From the NCBI RefSeq assembly GCF_963678635.1, contig NC_087068.1, forward strand, positions 57,831,896 through 57,895,895: a stretch of 64,000 bases of DNA. The letters are read 5' to 3'. The stretch comes from Symsagittifera roscoffensis (lineage: Eukaryota; Xenacoelomorpha; Acoela; Convolutidae). Shown here piece after piece: positions 44,657 through 54,820 of the stretch. Position 1 is the first letter of the stretch. Each line of letters opens with the position of its first letter. Both the position numbers and the translations under genes were made by a program. Under the pieces are notes generated by a model, which worked only from the letters and a program-made list of their open reading frames with translations, had not been told where the DNA came from and made no database searches.

Positions 44657-46077
44657 TGAGTGTGAATCCGGATGAAACCTGGGTTCACGAAAAAGAAATT
44701 TTAACGAATCAGTTATTGTTATTAATATGTTATATTTACTATATAAATCAAAATGCTGCATGACAATTTCCTGATTGAATGGGACAAAAGAAATTTTAAA
44801 TAATTGGCTTGAAAAGCGAGAATTCAAGGATGCAGGTGTGTGCAGATTTTGATTGCTGTTTAGCGATAGTGTGAAACTTTTACATGGCCGTGAATTTTGG
44901 GGTGTAGATAAGCTTAAGTCTGCTGCAAACTTCTGTAAATGACCACTGGCACTGTACCTTGAGCAACACTCGGTTTTCTGGGAGTCACTGGCAGACGACA
45001 GCACGCGTTGAGGACATCGATCTTGAGTCCGGGGAGTATGTGCCAGTCGGTCATATTTGGAAGTTTGACCTTGAGAAAAACGAGAACGCTTAATTTTGGA
45101 GTGAAGTTTGATTTTTCAAAAATTCGAATGGAGCCTGTCATGCACGATTTTCTCGCGATAACTGAAAACCGAAAAAGAGAAATCAGAACGATCGAGTAAC
45201 AATCGCGGGAAAGTTGCCAGACAAAGCAGTAGGAAATTGCCATTCGCAATTTCCGTCACAATAAAACTAGAGTAGAGCTGTCCTATCTGAAACAGAAGGA
45301 AGCGTATTCCCGAGAATTGGACTATTATTACTCGACTGGATTATCATTCAAACTGGACTAGAGTGAACCTTCGATGGAAAGGTGGGCAGCTTGAGTTCCC
45401 AATGGTTCACGAGAAACCATAATCTAGAGTTCAAACTTGGTCCTGTTATTGAAACTGAGAAACATTAAACTCATTTAGTTACATTATTTAATTCTCGAGT
45501 TGATTACCGACTTAATTACTCCCAGTTCTTGAGCGTGCTACGATGTGAGTACTCAATTTAAATTTCTAGAGTGTGTTTTATGATTGTTATGTTGAGGTAA
45601 GGCGAGTTTTAGTTTGATCCATCTGAAATGGATCAAAGTTCCACTGTCTGATAAAAAGTAACTTAGCGGATTGTTCTGACCCGGTTTTTAACGGCGTTCA
45701 TGTATTTTGGGTATCTAGAGACCTAAGTATGGGGACGTTCTTATTTCTAGAGTGGGGGGATATTTTGGTAGTAGCCTTTAAGCTGTAACGGGTCGTAGTC
45801 TCATGTCACAAGCGAACCAAATTGGCTCCGACTGATTTGAGGTAGAAAAACACAAGAGATAGTGTCCCTGACTCTTGAGCCAATGGTTATAGGGTCTATT
45901 TTTCTTAAGCCTCATGTGTGACTACAGTAGACGAATGTTACATGAGGATCCCCAGACCACGAGATTACTCCTAAAAACAGGGCTACTAATTTATTATATT
46001 ACTATTGTTTTTGTTCAGTAGATAAAAATCACCATCTCCATCGAAGATGGATCAACCGTTTCCCTCAACTCCTACCT
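44657..46077 (+). repeat. LTR3, truncated
   Basis: This matches the first 1.4 kb of LTR1 and LTR2 but has only one 1-kb unit (45046-46077). Similarity stops at CTCCTACCT (46077), exactly where the next unit would begin in LTR1 and LTR2. It also has about 50 extra bases (45943-45992, GAGGATCCCCAGACCACG and following) that are missing from the LTR1 and LTR2 units but are present, diverged, at 49624. The rest of the LTR, with minisatellite and promoter, is absent. Confidence 0.7.
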
Positions 46078-46120
46078 TCTCATGATCTGAAAACAAATTT
46101 AGATGTTATTAATTTAACTC
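45943..46120 (+). repeat. Diverged repeat R1, left half (interrupted)
   Basis: GGATCCCCAGACCACG, ATTACTCCTAAAAACAGGGCT, CCATCGAAGATGGATC and CTCATGATCTGAAAA line up in order with 49624-49800 at low identity. The right half appears to resume at 48870. The R2-like insertion 46121-48869 would therefore sit inside this repeat, with TTTAACTC at both ends (46113-46120 and 48870-48877). Confidence 0.5.
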
Positions 46121-48869
46121 TCGGAAAAGGTTTTGCATTAACCATCGGTATAAATTATAGAGAAATACTGAAAGTGTACAATTTATGCTGGAATGATAAT
46201 CGATGAGGAAGGTTTATTGATTGTGGCACAAAATGTTTATGTCGGTGTCTCGGGTTTTACAAGACGTGTATTGCTGTTTCTTCCGGTGTCCTCTCAAGGC
46301 TATCAAGGCAGTTTTCAGGATGGTGAAGGAGAGCTTCTTCCGGATATAGTCATAGTGTCCGCATACGTACAGTTCAGCTTCTCACTCATTTTTTCCGCCA
46401 GTATAGCATGATATCGCTCTGCCTCCTCACCCATGGCGCCGTTGGTCGCAAAAATCGAGGGGGTAAAAGAGGCATGCTCTACCTGCAGAACCCGGTCATT
46501 GTATTCGACTTTTTTCCGATTCTCATGAGTCTTTAGGAGTGGCTTCAGTTTTCGGTTCCTATTACTTGGAGCGTTCGGGTGTGTGAAACGGACGTCAAGA
46601 AACATTTTTTGCAGCGGCGCCGAAAAACCTCGACAAGAAATATCTAGTCTTGCATTGTCTTCCAGATTGCTTCCACTTGCAAGTTCTTCATTTCCTGTCA
46701 ATTGGATCAGACGGGGCTCAACGCTCACATCCTTGCACACGTTACGTAAAAAGCCGGCTTCGACGTCGCGGACAGCGTTGTGATGCATTATGACGAAACC
46801 ACCCAACTTACAAATCAAGGAATGGTCGATATCATTTGCTGCGCCACACTCACAAGTTTGAGTCATTCCTTTCAGGTGCAATCCATATCGGAGACATAGC
46901 GCATCCCGGAACTCGTCTCTGTTCATGTAAAAATTCTGCTCCCTTGATGGCAGACAAGTCAGCCGTGCGGATGTTCCTTTTGGCTGTAGCAGGTCCAGCG
47001 TGCGCTTCATTTCATTCTCACTTCGGGAATACACAATTTCGATGGCTTCTTTAGCATGTTTACGGTTCGATCCTGAAATTTCTGCTCGTCCAGTTCTATT
47101 CGTGTAGTCAATAAAATCTTGTTTAGCAATAATTGCGTTTTTCAGTTTGTTTGTCATCTTGACAGAGTTTTCATAGAAACGAGACGCACAATCTGTTGGC
47201 TTTATTAGACCTAAGCCACCAGCTGAGCATGGCAATGCTATGATGTCCCGTTCTAGATCACTGAGAGTTCTGTCGACTAAAAGAGAAATAACGTTCCTGA
47301 GTTTGGACTACGACAAGTGGCTGCATGTGCCTTTCTGAACCAGGAATAGTCCTCTTTATAAAATTCCACCGACTCTGGATCACCTTGACGAGAGCAATAT
47401 AGGCAAGATGGAGCTCCGTTTTGGCCGCTGCTTCCAGCGAAGACAACTCATTCGACCATTCTTCAACTTTGTCTCGTAGATAGTCGTTTGTGAAGTTCTG
47501 GCTGCCAATTGCCGCTCCCAAGTATGGACGTCCTTCGCTTGTGATGTTGATATTCGTGTTTTCAAAGAACTGCTTGGCTTGCTCTTGGAGGCCCTCGCTT
47601 TTTATTACTAACCAACATTTCGACGGTTTCGGAAAATATCCAAGCTTGGCGCCGATACTGGTCAAAAGATCAAACCACTCACGGAGTTGGACTAGCTTCC
47701 CAAGGCCTCCGGCGTCGTCAGCGAACCACTCCTGATGACACCCAAATTTGTTCAGACTGACAAGGAGTTTTTTCAAGCTCAGCGCATAAAATGCCATCGC
47801 TAAATTATCTCCTTGAGTGGTGCCTTCCTGTGATAAAATTTCTACTCCTTCGCCTAGAATGAGTATGGCTGGCAACCGATAAGTATTGATAGGATAAGTG
47901 CTAATTGTCGGGCATATATGCCTTATATTAAGAAGGGCGGTTTGACGATTCAGTCTGTTAAAAGCATTCTCAGCATCAATCAATAGAACGGCTTCTGTGG
48001 ACTCCATCTGGAATATTTCCCTGGCTGCATGAATTGCTGCTTCAACGCCACCTTCTTGATCTGCGCAGGTCTGCTGTGATCCTGCTGCATGGCAAATATC
48101 GGCACCAAAAATTTGAGCTATCGCTTTCCCGAGAACTCTTCTGATTATCTCTCCAATGCCTATTGGCTTTATGCCGCCTTTACCATCATTTTTATTCAGT
48201 GCTATTGCTCTGCATGCTATATATGATTCTAGTGTCTTTGGGTCAACAAACTCGGTGCATATCCTCCTTCTTAGAGCGGCTAAGGACTCACAAAGACTTT
48301 CTGAGGCTCTATTGTGCTTCTTGGAACAGAAGAGTTTCTTCATGTTGTTCGCATCTAAACCTGATGGACCTGAGGATCCGTGAGTCCGAAGAGCCGCTGA
48401 GTAGATTTTCTTCGCACCTAGATTCTCAAAGATCACGGGATGGACTTCGGGAGGAATACCTTGCATCAATTCTTCCCGGTTTACATCTTGACCAATCGGA
48501 TGTAACAAGGCCATCTTTGCTCTCACGTGCTCTGTGGGAGGTAGCACTCCAGTAGCATCCGTTTGTGTTAAGACTTTCACGGCAGCGCTCAGTCTCCCTT
48601 GGAGAACCAAAATGCAGGAACTTTTCATTTTGTTGTCACTCTTTCTAAAAGTTTTTGATAATTCGCCTTGTATTGCGCGGCACTCTTTGTACAACACATC
48701 AATGTCACCGTCTCTTCACCATGCTAAACGCTTCTCTAGATACTTGAAATGATCTTTCGCTTTAGATTCTTTTGAGGTTTCTGCAAGACGAAAGCTATAA
48801 GCAAATGGAAAGCTTTTATTGAAAAACCTTGCATCGAATTTTTTTCATTGAACATATCAAGCAGTTTTG
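46121..48869 (-). mobile_element. 5'-truncated R2-like (RLE-clade) non-LTR retrotransposon
   Basis: About 2.75 kb on the minus strand, bounded by the 8-base direct repeat TTTAACTC that I interpret as a target-site duplication. The coding part starts within the RT N-terminal region, so the 5' end is truncated, which is common for non-LTR elements. There is no poly(A) tail at the 3' end (46121). The RT followed by a Cys-Cys-His-Cys finger and a restriction-like endonuclease is the layout of R2/NeSL/CRE-type elements. Confidence 0.6.
46214..48850 (-). pseudogene. R2-like reverse transcriptase with restriction-like endonuclease
   Basis: Minus-strand reading begins about 48850 (FAYSFRLAETSKESKAKDHFKYLEKR), meets a TGA near 48720, then is open 48697-47258, frameshifts near 47250, and continues 47235-46315. 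A further frameshift near 46350 leads to YIRKKLSFTILKTALIALRGH and a stop at 46214-46216. RT motifs: SSGPSGLDANNMKKLF, GIKPIGIGEIIRRVLGKAI, LLIDAENAFNRLNR, SQEGTTQGD and WFADDAGGLG, with the catalytic FADD at 47714-47725. C-terminal part: CECGAANDIDHSLIC (finger) followed by ARLDISCRGF and FLDVRF, the restriction-like endonuclease core. The first strand would be made by target-primed reverse transcription. No functional copy here. Confidence 0.78.
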
Positions 48870-49050
48870 TTTAACTCAGGACATCTCCAGGAAGCTAAAA
48901 GTTTGTTAAAATAAAGTTCAAGTTCTCTCCCGAGACCCCTCCGGATTCTGAAATCCGGAGAAATAACGTCCTTATTTCTTTCAGGAAGGCTGGACACGTC
49001 GTTCCAACACCCTTCCTGGCTCTGTTTTTCTCATTCCACTACTGACAAAC
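48870..49050 (+). repeat. Diverged repeat R1, right half
   Basis: GTTTAACTCAGGACATCTCCAGGAAGC and the next 100 bases align loosely with 49775-49915. They include GAAATAACGTCCTTATT against GAGATAACGCTCTTATC. A 9-bp hairpin, CTCCGGATT/AATCCGGAG with a CTGA loop, lies at 48939-48960. It is followed directly by the EEP fragment. Confidence 0.4.
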
Positions 49051-49430
49051 AATGAACTCGACACGGATATATTACTACTAACAGAAATGCTAGCTACAGA
49101 TGACATCTCTTGCCTTTTACCAGGTTTTTACTGTTACTTTGCCGAAGCCGTGAAGCCACAGAGAGGACGGCCTATGTGAGGCTTATCTATTTGCGTCAGC
49201 AAGAGCCTAGACTGCAGAAGCACCGAGGTTTATAGAAACGAAAATATGCTGTGTGTATCTGTTAACTTACTTACCATCATTGTTTGCTACTACCCACCGA
49301 ACACCTGCGTTGATGATATTCTTCTTGACCAACTGTCAATTCCTAGACACAGTGCCCACCTGTGCAAAAATCCTACTCGGTGGCGATTTCAACCGTCGCA
49401 TTGATGGTGGTCACGTACGGGGTGACGGAG
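49051..49430 (+). pseudogene. Decayed AP-type endonuclease (EEP) fragment of a non-LTR retrotransposon
   Basis: The plus strand encodes, with one TGA and one frameshift, the middle of an exonuclease-endonuclease-phosphatase domain: DILLLTE, LLPGFYCYFAEAVKP, GRPM (TGA) GLSICV, NENMLCVSV, IIVCYYPPNT and, after the shift near 49345, ILLGGDFNRRIDGG. The GGDFN block is the diagnostic metal and DNA-contacting motif. This endonuclease type nicks target DNA for LINE-like elements and is not expected together with the R2-like RT next to it, which has its own endonuclease and lies on the other strand. It is therefore most likely the remnant of a separate element. Confidence 0.72.
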
Positions 49431-49623
49431 CAAAAAAAAAGTACCTATTAACGACTGGCAGGCGTCAGTTACCTTAATCCTACTCGTTTTTCACCGTCTC
49501 GACCTTGCCAGTTGATTTTCTGGTCTGTCTAGGGCTAAGTAAAAAGTTACTATTTTTAGGCCATCAGTCAAACGACTTTTGATCAGCTTTCGTTTACATG
49601 CGAACACAACCATATAGCTGAGT
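49431..49623. other. Spacer, no feature recognised
   Basis: About 190 bases after the EEP fragment. A run of nine A lies near 49432-49440. Nothing coding or structured is supported. Confidence 0.5.
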
Positions 49624-49915
49624 CTCGGATCCTCAGACTACGTGATTGTCATTAAAAACACGGCTCAAACAACCTATTTTAACATGTTTTTGTGTGACAG
49701 TTCTATATTAAATCCATTGGAGATGGATTGACCCTTTCCTCTTTCTAGCTACTCATACTCTGAAATATTAAACAATAACTGTGTTAATTAAGAGATCTAT
49801 GACATTCCAGTAGCTATAAAGTTAGTTTTACACAGTCCCTTCACATAAACAGTCTCTGGGGGACCAAGCCTCCGCTCCCGTAATATTCTTGAGATAACGC
49901 TCTTATCTCCTATAA
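49624..49915 (+). repeat. Second copy of repeat R1, uninterrupted
   Basis: CGGATCCTCAGACTACG, TTAAAAACACGGCT, ATCCATTGGAGATGGATTG, CTCATACTCTGAAATA, then GTTAATTAAGAGATCT and CCAGTAGCTATAAAG. These line up in order with 45943-46120 and then with 48870-48995, showing that the two halves were contiguous before the R2-like insertion. Identity is low (by eye perhaps 60-65%). Confidence 0.5.
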
Positions 49916-50980
49916 TTCGTGTCCCGGGAGGGTTCCCTGGTATATTTTTTCCCCCACTGAAGCCTCCTACTCCACCAATATCTGTTGACAAGTGTCTTAT
50001 CGTGCGTTGTTGCCACGATAAGAGGCTTCGTAATTCCCGTCTCTGGTACGACTGTTTTTTCACAATCTCTGTCGTTGTTCTTATTTTCGTCACTTTTTTG
50101 GCTCAAAATGGCTGTTTTTCGTATTTCTCAGAAATATTCTTCTTCCAATCGAAATTTTAAAAATAAATATTCCAGAATATTCTGACCCTCCTTTGCAATA
50201 CTTTTTCATCAACAAGTCCTTTAGTCATTCTTTTTTACGTCGCCGGAAGGTTGTGCTGTGTCATCTGGCAGAATGGCACATACTCCTCGGACAGTCCCCA
50301 TCAATGTCCCCATTGATCGCATAACACCGGGTTATTGTCAAGTGGTACTCCAGTTCTCTATAATTGATCTTACAAATCGCATTAGAAAATGAAATTTATC
50401 TACTCCACCTCAACTCACTACGTGTCACAAATGGCATCGTACTACATCTCACTGCCTTCTAACATTTTCACAAAATTTGCACCATGAGGAGTGTCCTAGA
50501 TAAAATTTCTTTTCTGACTACTAACGTCATATTGACATAAAACTTCTTTTCGCTCTTTGTGATTTAAAAGTTGGGACGTGGCACGGCCACGCACCCGTTA
50601 AAATTAACTTAACGTCACTCACCAAATATAATCAGTTATTTATGCGGTCCTTTCAATATTAAAACTAAGAAACTCTGTGGCTAGGAAAGTTATTGAGTTA
50701 CTTACCCTTTCCGAGCGAATTTACCGAAACTTACCATGTCGCCACACAGTGAATATGTGTCTTACATAGGTTAAAAACTTCAGACGTGATTAAATAGGTA
50801 AATATACTCACCTATGTCCCTCATATACATACATAAATAGTCATAACTAAAATCAACAATTTCAACAATTGCAACAATTTCTAACTTTGGTCTGACCAAA
50901 CTAGATCAAAACAAAAAGTTTAACAAGTTCAATAATCAAATTGGTTGATTAGTTGAAGTTTTAACACACAAAGACAATCA
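49916..50980 (-). repeat. Probable 3' LTR of the minus-strand element
   Basis: About 1 kb of AT-rich non-coding DNA downstream of the minus-strand ORF2 and polypurine tract. Reading on the minus strand it would start TGATTGTC at 50980. The far boundary is not defined because the 5' LTR lies outside the window. It contains a 10-bp hairpin TCTTATCGTG/CACGATAAGA (49995-50004 with 50014-50023). No gene recognised. Confidence 0.45.
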
Positions 50981-50981
50981 A

Positions 50982-51006
50982 GTTTTTCTCCTTCTCTTCC
51001 TTTCTC
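50982..51006 (-). other. Candidate polypurine tract of the minus-strand element
   Basis: The minus strand reads CGAGAAAGGAAGAGAAGGAG then AAAAAC, followed by TTGATTG. The purine tract ending with C-TTGA mirrors the plus elements (GGGGGC-TTGAGTG) and marks the predicted LTR edge at 50980. Confidence 0.5.
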
Positions 51007-51043
51007 GTTTACGTCTTCACTCATCATCTTAGTTCCATCATTT

Positions 51044-51895
51044 TCATTCCATTGCTTCTCCATCCTGATCTCCAGCGTCACTGTCTTCCAGAACTTTTTC
51101 TAACATTTCCATAGAGTTGCGGGCCGTGCCCCAACTCTCCTGTTCCAATAGCCTCGGTTTGCAACAAGGTAGTAAGTCTACATTCACCTTTTGCTCCCGG
51201 TTCCTGCAAAAGCTGTTGTGGAGACACAGGCTCACATTCCGTTCTAGGTCAGCTCTTAAGACCTCCTTCTTTTCATCTTCAGTTACACAAGGCGCTCCAG
51301 CTACTCGCTTCACCGCCGTGGTGACCGCGTGTCTCTGCGTCAGGAATACTCTCTTATAGGATCCCGGTCCTATATCTAACTGGAAAGATTGATAAGCTTC
51401 CGTGTTTCTCGACATGTGACGCTTCGCACGTTCATACATCCATGAGGTCTTCACTGCACGGAACCAAGGCATCAATCTCTGCCTTGACCATATTCTTTCA
51501 ATGGCTTTAGGTATTCTCAGAACCTTGCAGGTGATTCTGAAAAGATCCAGTTTGCGGCTCATCTTTACGTTACTCAGCTGCTCAGGAGTCGGCACGGCCG
51601 TCTCCTGTTCACTCGTGTCCGCGTTAGCTTCCAACCACCTAACTGCCAGCATGGCACTAACCGCCACGATTGACACTTGCTGATTCTGATCGGGCAACCA
51701 CGTAGAGTACAACTCCTCCACGTCCCATACTAGAATCAGATTCCCGCGTTTGGGGTACCATAACGTCTGCGCTGAACAGTGACAAGGATACTCCCCATGG
51801 GTCCTCAGTATGTTCCTTCGGGTTCGATACCCTGAGTCTCCCAGCAACGGTTCCACTTCCATCATAATTCTGTGCAAATCGTCTTTTTCTTCCAT
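51044..51895 (-). pseudogene. ORF2 C-terminal region, minus element
   Basis: 283 codons homologous to 19698-20570. The pattern HGEYPCHCSAQTLWYP, then LILVWDVEEL, RKLDLFRITCKV, RKHMxxxxxAYQSFQLDIGP-like segments and NVSLCLHNSFCRNRE are shared at roughly half of positions. It ends in an acidic tail. Conservation across such divergence shows this is a genuine domain of the family, with invariant Cys and His in PCHC. The function is unknown. Confidence 0.72.
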
Positions 51896-51990
51896 GACTT
51901 CTCAGTGGGTAACGCTCCACTCGCTTTCTGGTTCTGGAACTCGCTCATATTACCTTCGTTCAACCTCATGAACTCCTCACCCACTACGTC

Positions 51991-52428
51991 TTACAACTCG
52001 CCTTCAGATCTCTTCGGGACTGCCCGAAAGATCTTCGCCAACAGATCATATGACCTTTCCGACATTCTGGCCAACCTCACACACTTTGGCACAGAGAAAA
52101 GTTGATCAATCAACACCTGCTGCGTCCTCGCATCCATCACCTCCATGTACGTAGGATACCTGCTGTTGCAATACGGGGCTGAGCTTGAACCCACCAGACA
52201 TTTTGAACCAGTAGGTCTATGATAGGCCTCACTATCCTTCAGATTCATTTCGTTTTCTAGAGCTTCTCGCCAGCCTCCAATCTTCTGCTCTGTCTGCAAT
52301 GCTCCAGGAAATACTTCCACGCTCAGGGACGTCACTAGCTCATGGGCACGCTCCAGGCGCTCAAGTGATTCTATCGAGCTCGTCATGCTACAAAATCCCA
52401 GGGCTGTGGTCAAGTTTACCTCCGTCAC
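51991..52428 (-). pseudogene. ORF2 distal region fragment, minus element
   Basis: 145 codons matching 19140-19600 of copy A: NLTTALGFCSMTSSIESLERLE, LVTSLSVEVFPGALQ, LFSVPKCVRLARMSERSYDLL. It is separated by frameshifts from the pieces at 51044-51895 and 52531-53628. Confidence 0.65.
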
Positions 52429-52530
52429 CCCATGACAGTCCGTCCGCTACCAGCTCCATGCCACTCTTATCCGACATGCTCAATCTTCCATACAATTGTG
52501 CTAGTTGTCGATGCTGCTCGCTCAGCGTAA

Positions 52531-53628
52531 TCAGGCAGTTCCCAAGTTGCAAACATGTCCTTCCATCCCACTATATTGAGCTAAACAGATGCCTTGTCTC
52601 AACCAATCACTCGATGGATTTCCTTCCGACGGCTCCGTGGATGGGTTGTTCTTCCGATTCGTCACCCTCATGGCCAGCAGATGGTGTATCATGGCCAGAT
52701 CATGCAGACTCGCGTCATCATCCAGGTCTAACGTGACATCCGCCGTCATATCCCAGATTAAACCGGCATTAGGATGGGGACAACAAGAAGGCTTCATGAG
52801 TTCCCACATGGATACCAGGCTGGTTTTCAAGGGACCCTCCCAAGAACCACAACCAAAACTCACTTGCCTCTTCAGCTCGGGAACCGAGGGTTCGACCACT
52901 CGTTCTTCTAAAATGATTCCCAGCTTGCGTTGTTCCACCATCAGCATTCCAGTCTCCTTGATTCGTTCGACCCAGAAATTGAGCACTATGACTTGCTCAT
53001 AGTCGAAGCACGCTTCCCTGGCTTCTTCATTCACGAAGGGATTATACGCCATCCCCGGTATGCCAGACACATATTGGAACAACTTCAATTTCCCTAGTGT
53101 TGCAAATTCTTTCTGTCCCCTGACTGATTCAATCAACTCCCGGCTCACTTTCAACCATTTGTTGGAATACCTTCTCACTTCTTCCAATTTGCGATAGCTC
53201 TCCATGTCGTTCGACTCCCTATTTGGTACAACCAACGGCATATCCTGATATAGTTCCGGGAGTGCCCTAAGGAAGTTTCTTTCGCAATCAACTCCCTTTT
53301 GCCGAATAATCTTTATGCATTCTCCCAAAACAGGAGTGGGGATACGATCCACCACGAACCTTACAAAGCAAACGGCATCCTTACGCTTTGCCCAGGCTAT
53401 CGCAGAATCGTCCTTGGAAATCAATGCTCGCAGGGCTTCCATCAACTCCAGTTCCTGTTCCTTTGATTTCAAATCATTACTGGCTTCATACTCCGCCTTC
53501 TTAATGCCCATTAAGCACCAAGCCAACCGTACTTGCAGGTCAGTTCTCGTGCATGGATGTCTCGTCGAAGTATCTTTGGAGGGCCGCCCTCCCAGAGATT
53601 TCCAGTAGCCTTTCCAGCCCAATTTCAT
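52531..53628 (-). pseudogene. ORF2 distal conserved region, minus element
   Basis: 365 codons aligning with 17950-19040 of copy A: VRLAWCLMGIKKAEYEASNDLK, AWAKRKDAVCFVRFVVDRI, YRKLEEVRRYSNKWLK, VSGIPGMAYNPFVNEE, WELMKPSCCPHPNAGLI. Of the four-cysteine cluster in copy A only part is kept (GICLAQYSGMEGHVCNLG), so that cluster is unlikely to be an essential zinc site. Confidence 0.7.
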
Positions 53629-53743
53629 TCGCCTCCGAGGACATTACCGTGCCGTACTCTTTCCGATTCAGGTTAGAATTCTCTGTAAGCCCTTTCAGAT
53701 ATTCCTGCATGGCTCGCTTCTCGCTTCAAGCCATCAGGTGCCC

Positions 53744-54185
53744 TCACGCGGAGTTCCTCGCCTTCAACATCTCCACATAACCCCCTGCTGGGTCTCCCAT
53801 GTGGACTGATTCTGGCACAGTGATTCGACTGTATTCGACCACGTCGAGTTGTCCCTCTAGTTTCATTCGGGCCATATTGGTTCGCGAGGGCCTGTAATCG
53901 TCGAGTCCTCCAGATCCACACTGACTGATGATTTCCATCTCTAGCTTAGTGTCTTCCAGGGTTCGTGCAGTCTCCTTCGACTTCGTGGCTGTTATGGTCA
54001 GACCTGCCAAGAGCATAGGGGGTATCAGGTTTTCCTTTTCTCCCCCGACTACAGACTATTGTCGCACCATCTCCTTGCCCGCTCTCGCCTGAACGACCTG
54101 CACTAGTCAGAGAGGCCACCACTGTGCTGGCTTTTGACTTCACCACTCTCTGATTCACGACTCGACTCCCTGTTTTTCCTTTCAA
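53744..54185 (-). pseudogene. ORF2 linker region, minus element
   Basis: Two overlapping frames (53946-54185 and 53744-54016) separated by a frameshift. The second (PMLLAGLTITATKSKETARTL, LDVVEYSRITVPESVHMGD) is weakly similar to the 17530-17760 linker of copy A. It is low-complexity, basic and serine-rich. Confidence 0.45.
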
Positions 54186-54190
54186 TCGCT

Positions 54191-54820
54191 TCAGCCCTTT
54201 TTTGGCTCGTCTAACGGGTAGTTAGACGAGCCATGGAGTCTGATGACCAGCCGTTTCTTCGTGAGCGGCTGGTCATCGGCACTTTCCTCTGTGACTGACT
54301 CGGTCAGGACATCAGACTCCATGGAGTTCATTATCTTCTCCAGGATCTCACGCATGATGGGTTGGTTCAGCCCCACCTTCATTATGGATTGCGTCCCGTA
54401 TCTTCTTATCACGTCCCATGACCTCCCCATGAAGTTTACTCGGCTCCATGTTGCCCCTGTCTTGCGTTCTAGTTCGCTATGATATATCTCCCATTCCTCT
54501 TCCGGATTACTCAGAAAGGATACCCTCATCAATTCTTCAATTTTCCTCCTCCTTGGTGACTCGTGGAGCAATCTTTGTGAATCCCTGCTTCGGCACTCTC
54601 TTGCCTGACTTATTGAATCCACAGGAAATAAATCGGCTGACGCCTCCTTAGTAGGGGACATGAAAGACGATGGCGTCATCAGCAATAGACTCCCATCGAC
54701 TTCTCCGTCATCGTCTTCGCTAAACCGGTATTCCAGCAAGTCTCTCTCCAACGCTCCTAGATCCGTCTCACTCGGCCGTTCTGTCTTTCCCCTGGTGTCG
54801 TTTTGATTCAATGAATTCAA
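54191..54820 (-). pseudogene. ORF2 start, minus element (lacks SGNH half)
   Basis: 209 codons from ATG at 54820 (MNSLNQNDTRGKTERPSE). After an acidic N-terminus, ERKTGATWSRVNFMGRSWDV and the LNQPIMREILEKIMNS segment align with 17060-17215 of copy A (DKFKEDLWDTVVRF, LDEEARKELLSKL). So this ORF2 begins at a point corresponding to the late middle of the plus ORF2. Its last 120 bases are packed with inverted repeats (54203-54324). It ends at TAG-type stop 54191-54193, after which the frame changes. Confidence 0.6.
54203..54324. repeat. Chain of three overlapping perfect inverted repeats
   Basis: Arm pairs: 54203-54215 with 54221-54233 (13 bp, 5-base loop); 54242-54253 with 54266-54277 (12 bp, 12-base loop); and 54231-54245 with 54310-54324 (15 bp) enclosing the second hairpin. 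The first and third overlap at 54231-54233, and the second and third share 54242-54245. None is present in the homologous segment of the plus element (about 41200-41340). Confidence 0.85.

Larger units (their letters stand above)
20618..46077 (+). mobile_element. Giant Ty3/gypsy-type LTR element, copy B (LTR2 to truncated LTR3)
   Basis: The only complete internal region in the window: LTR2/leader, ORF1 (gag-protease-RT-RNase H-integrase-macrodomain, 26603-35294), spacer, ORF2 (35788-44610), polypurine tract, then LTR3 cut at 46077. The period from LTR2 to LTR3 is 24,039 bp. ORF1 and ORF2 were each close to 2,900 codons before decay. Neighbouring copies share LTRs head to tail, so the array probably arose by recombination between LTRs or tandem duplication rather than separate insertions. 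No target-site duplication could be seen. Copy B carries at least six pol lesions and several ORF2 lesions, so it is not autonomous. Confidence 0.75.
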
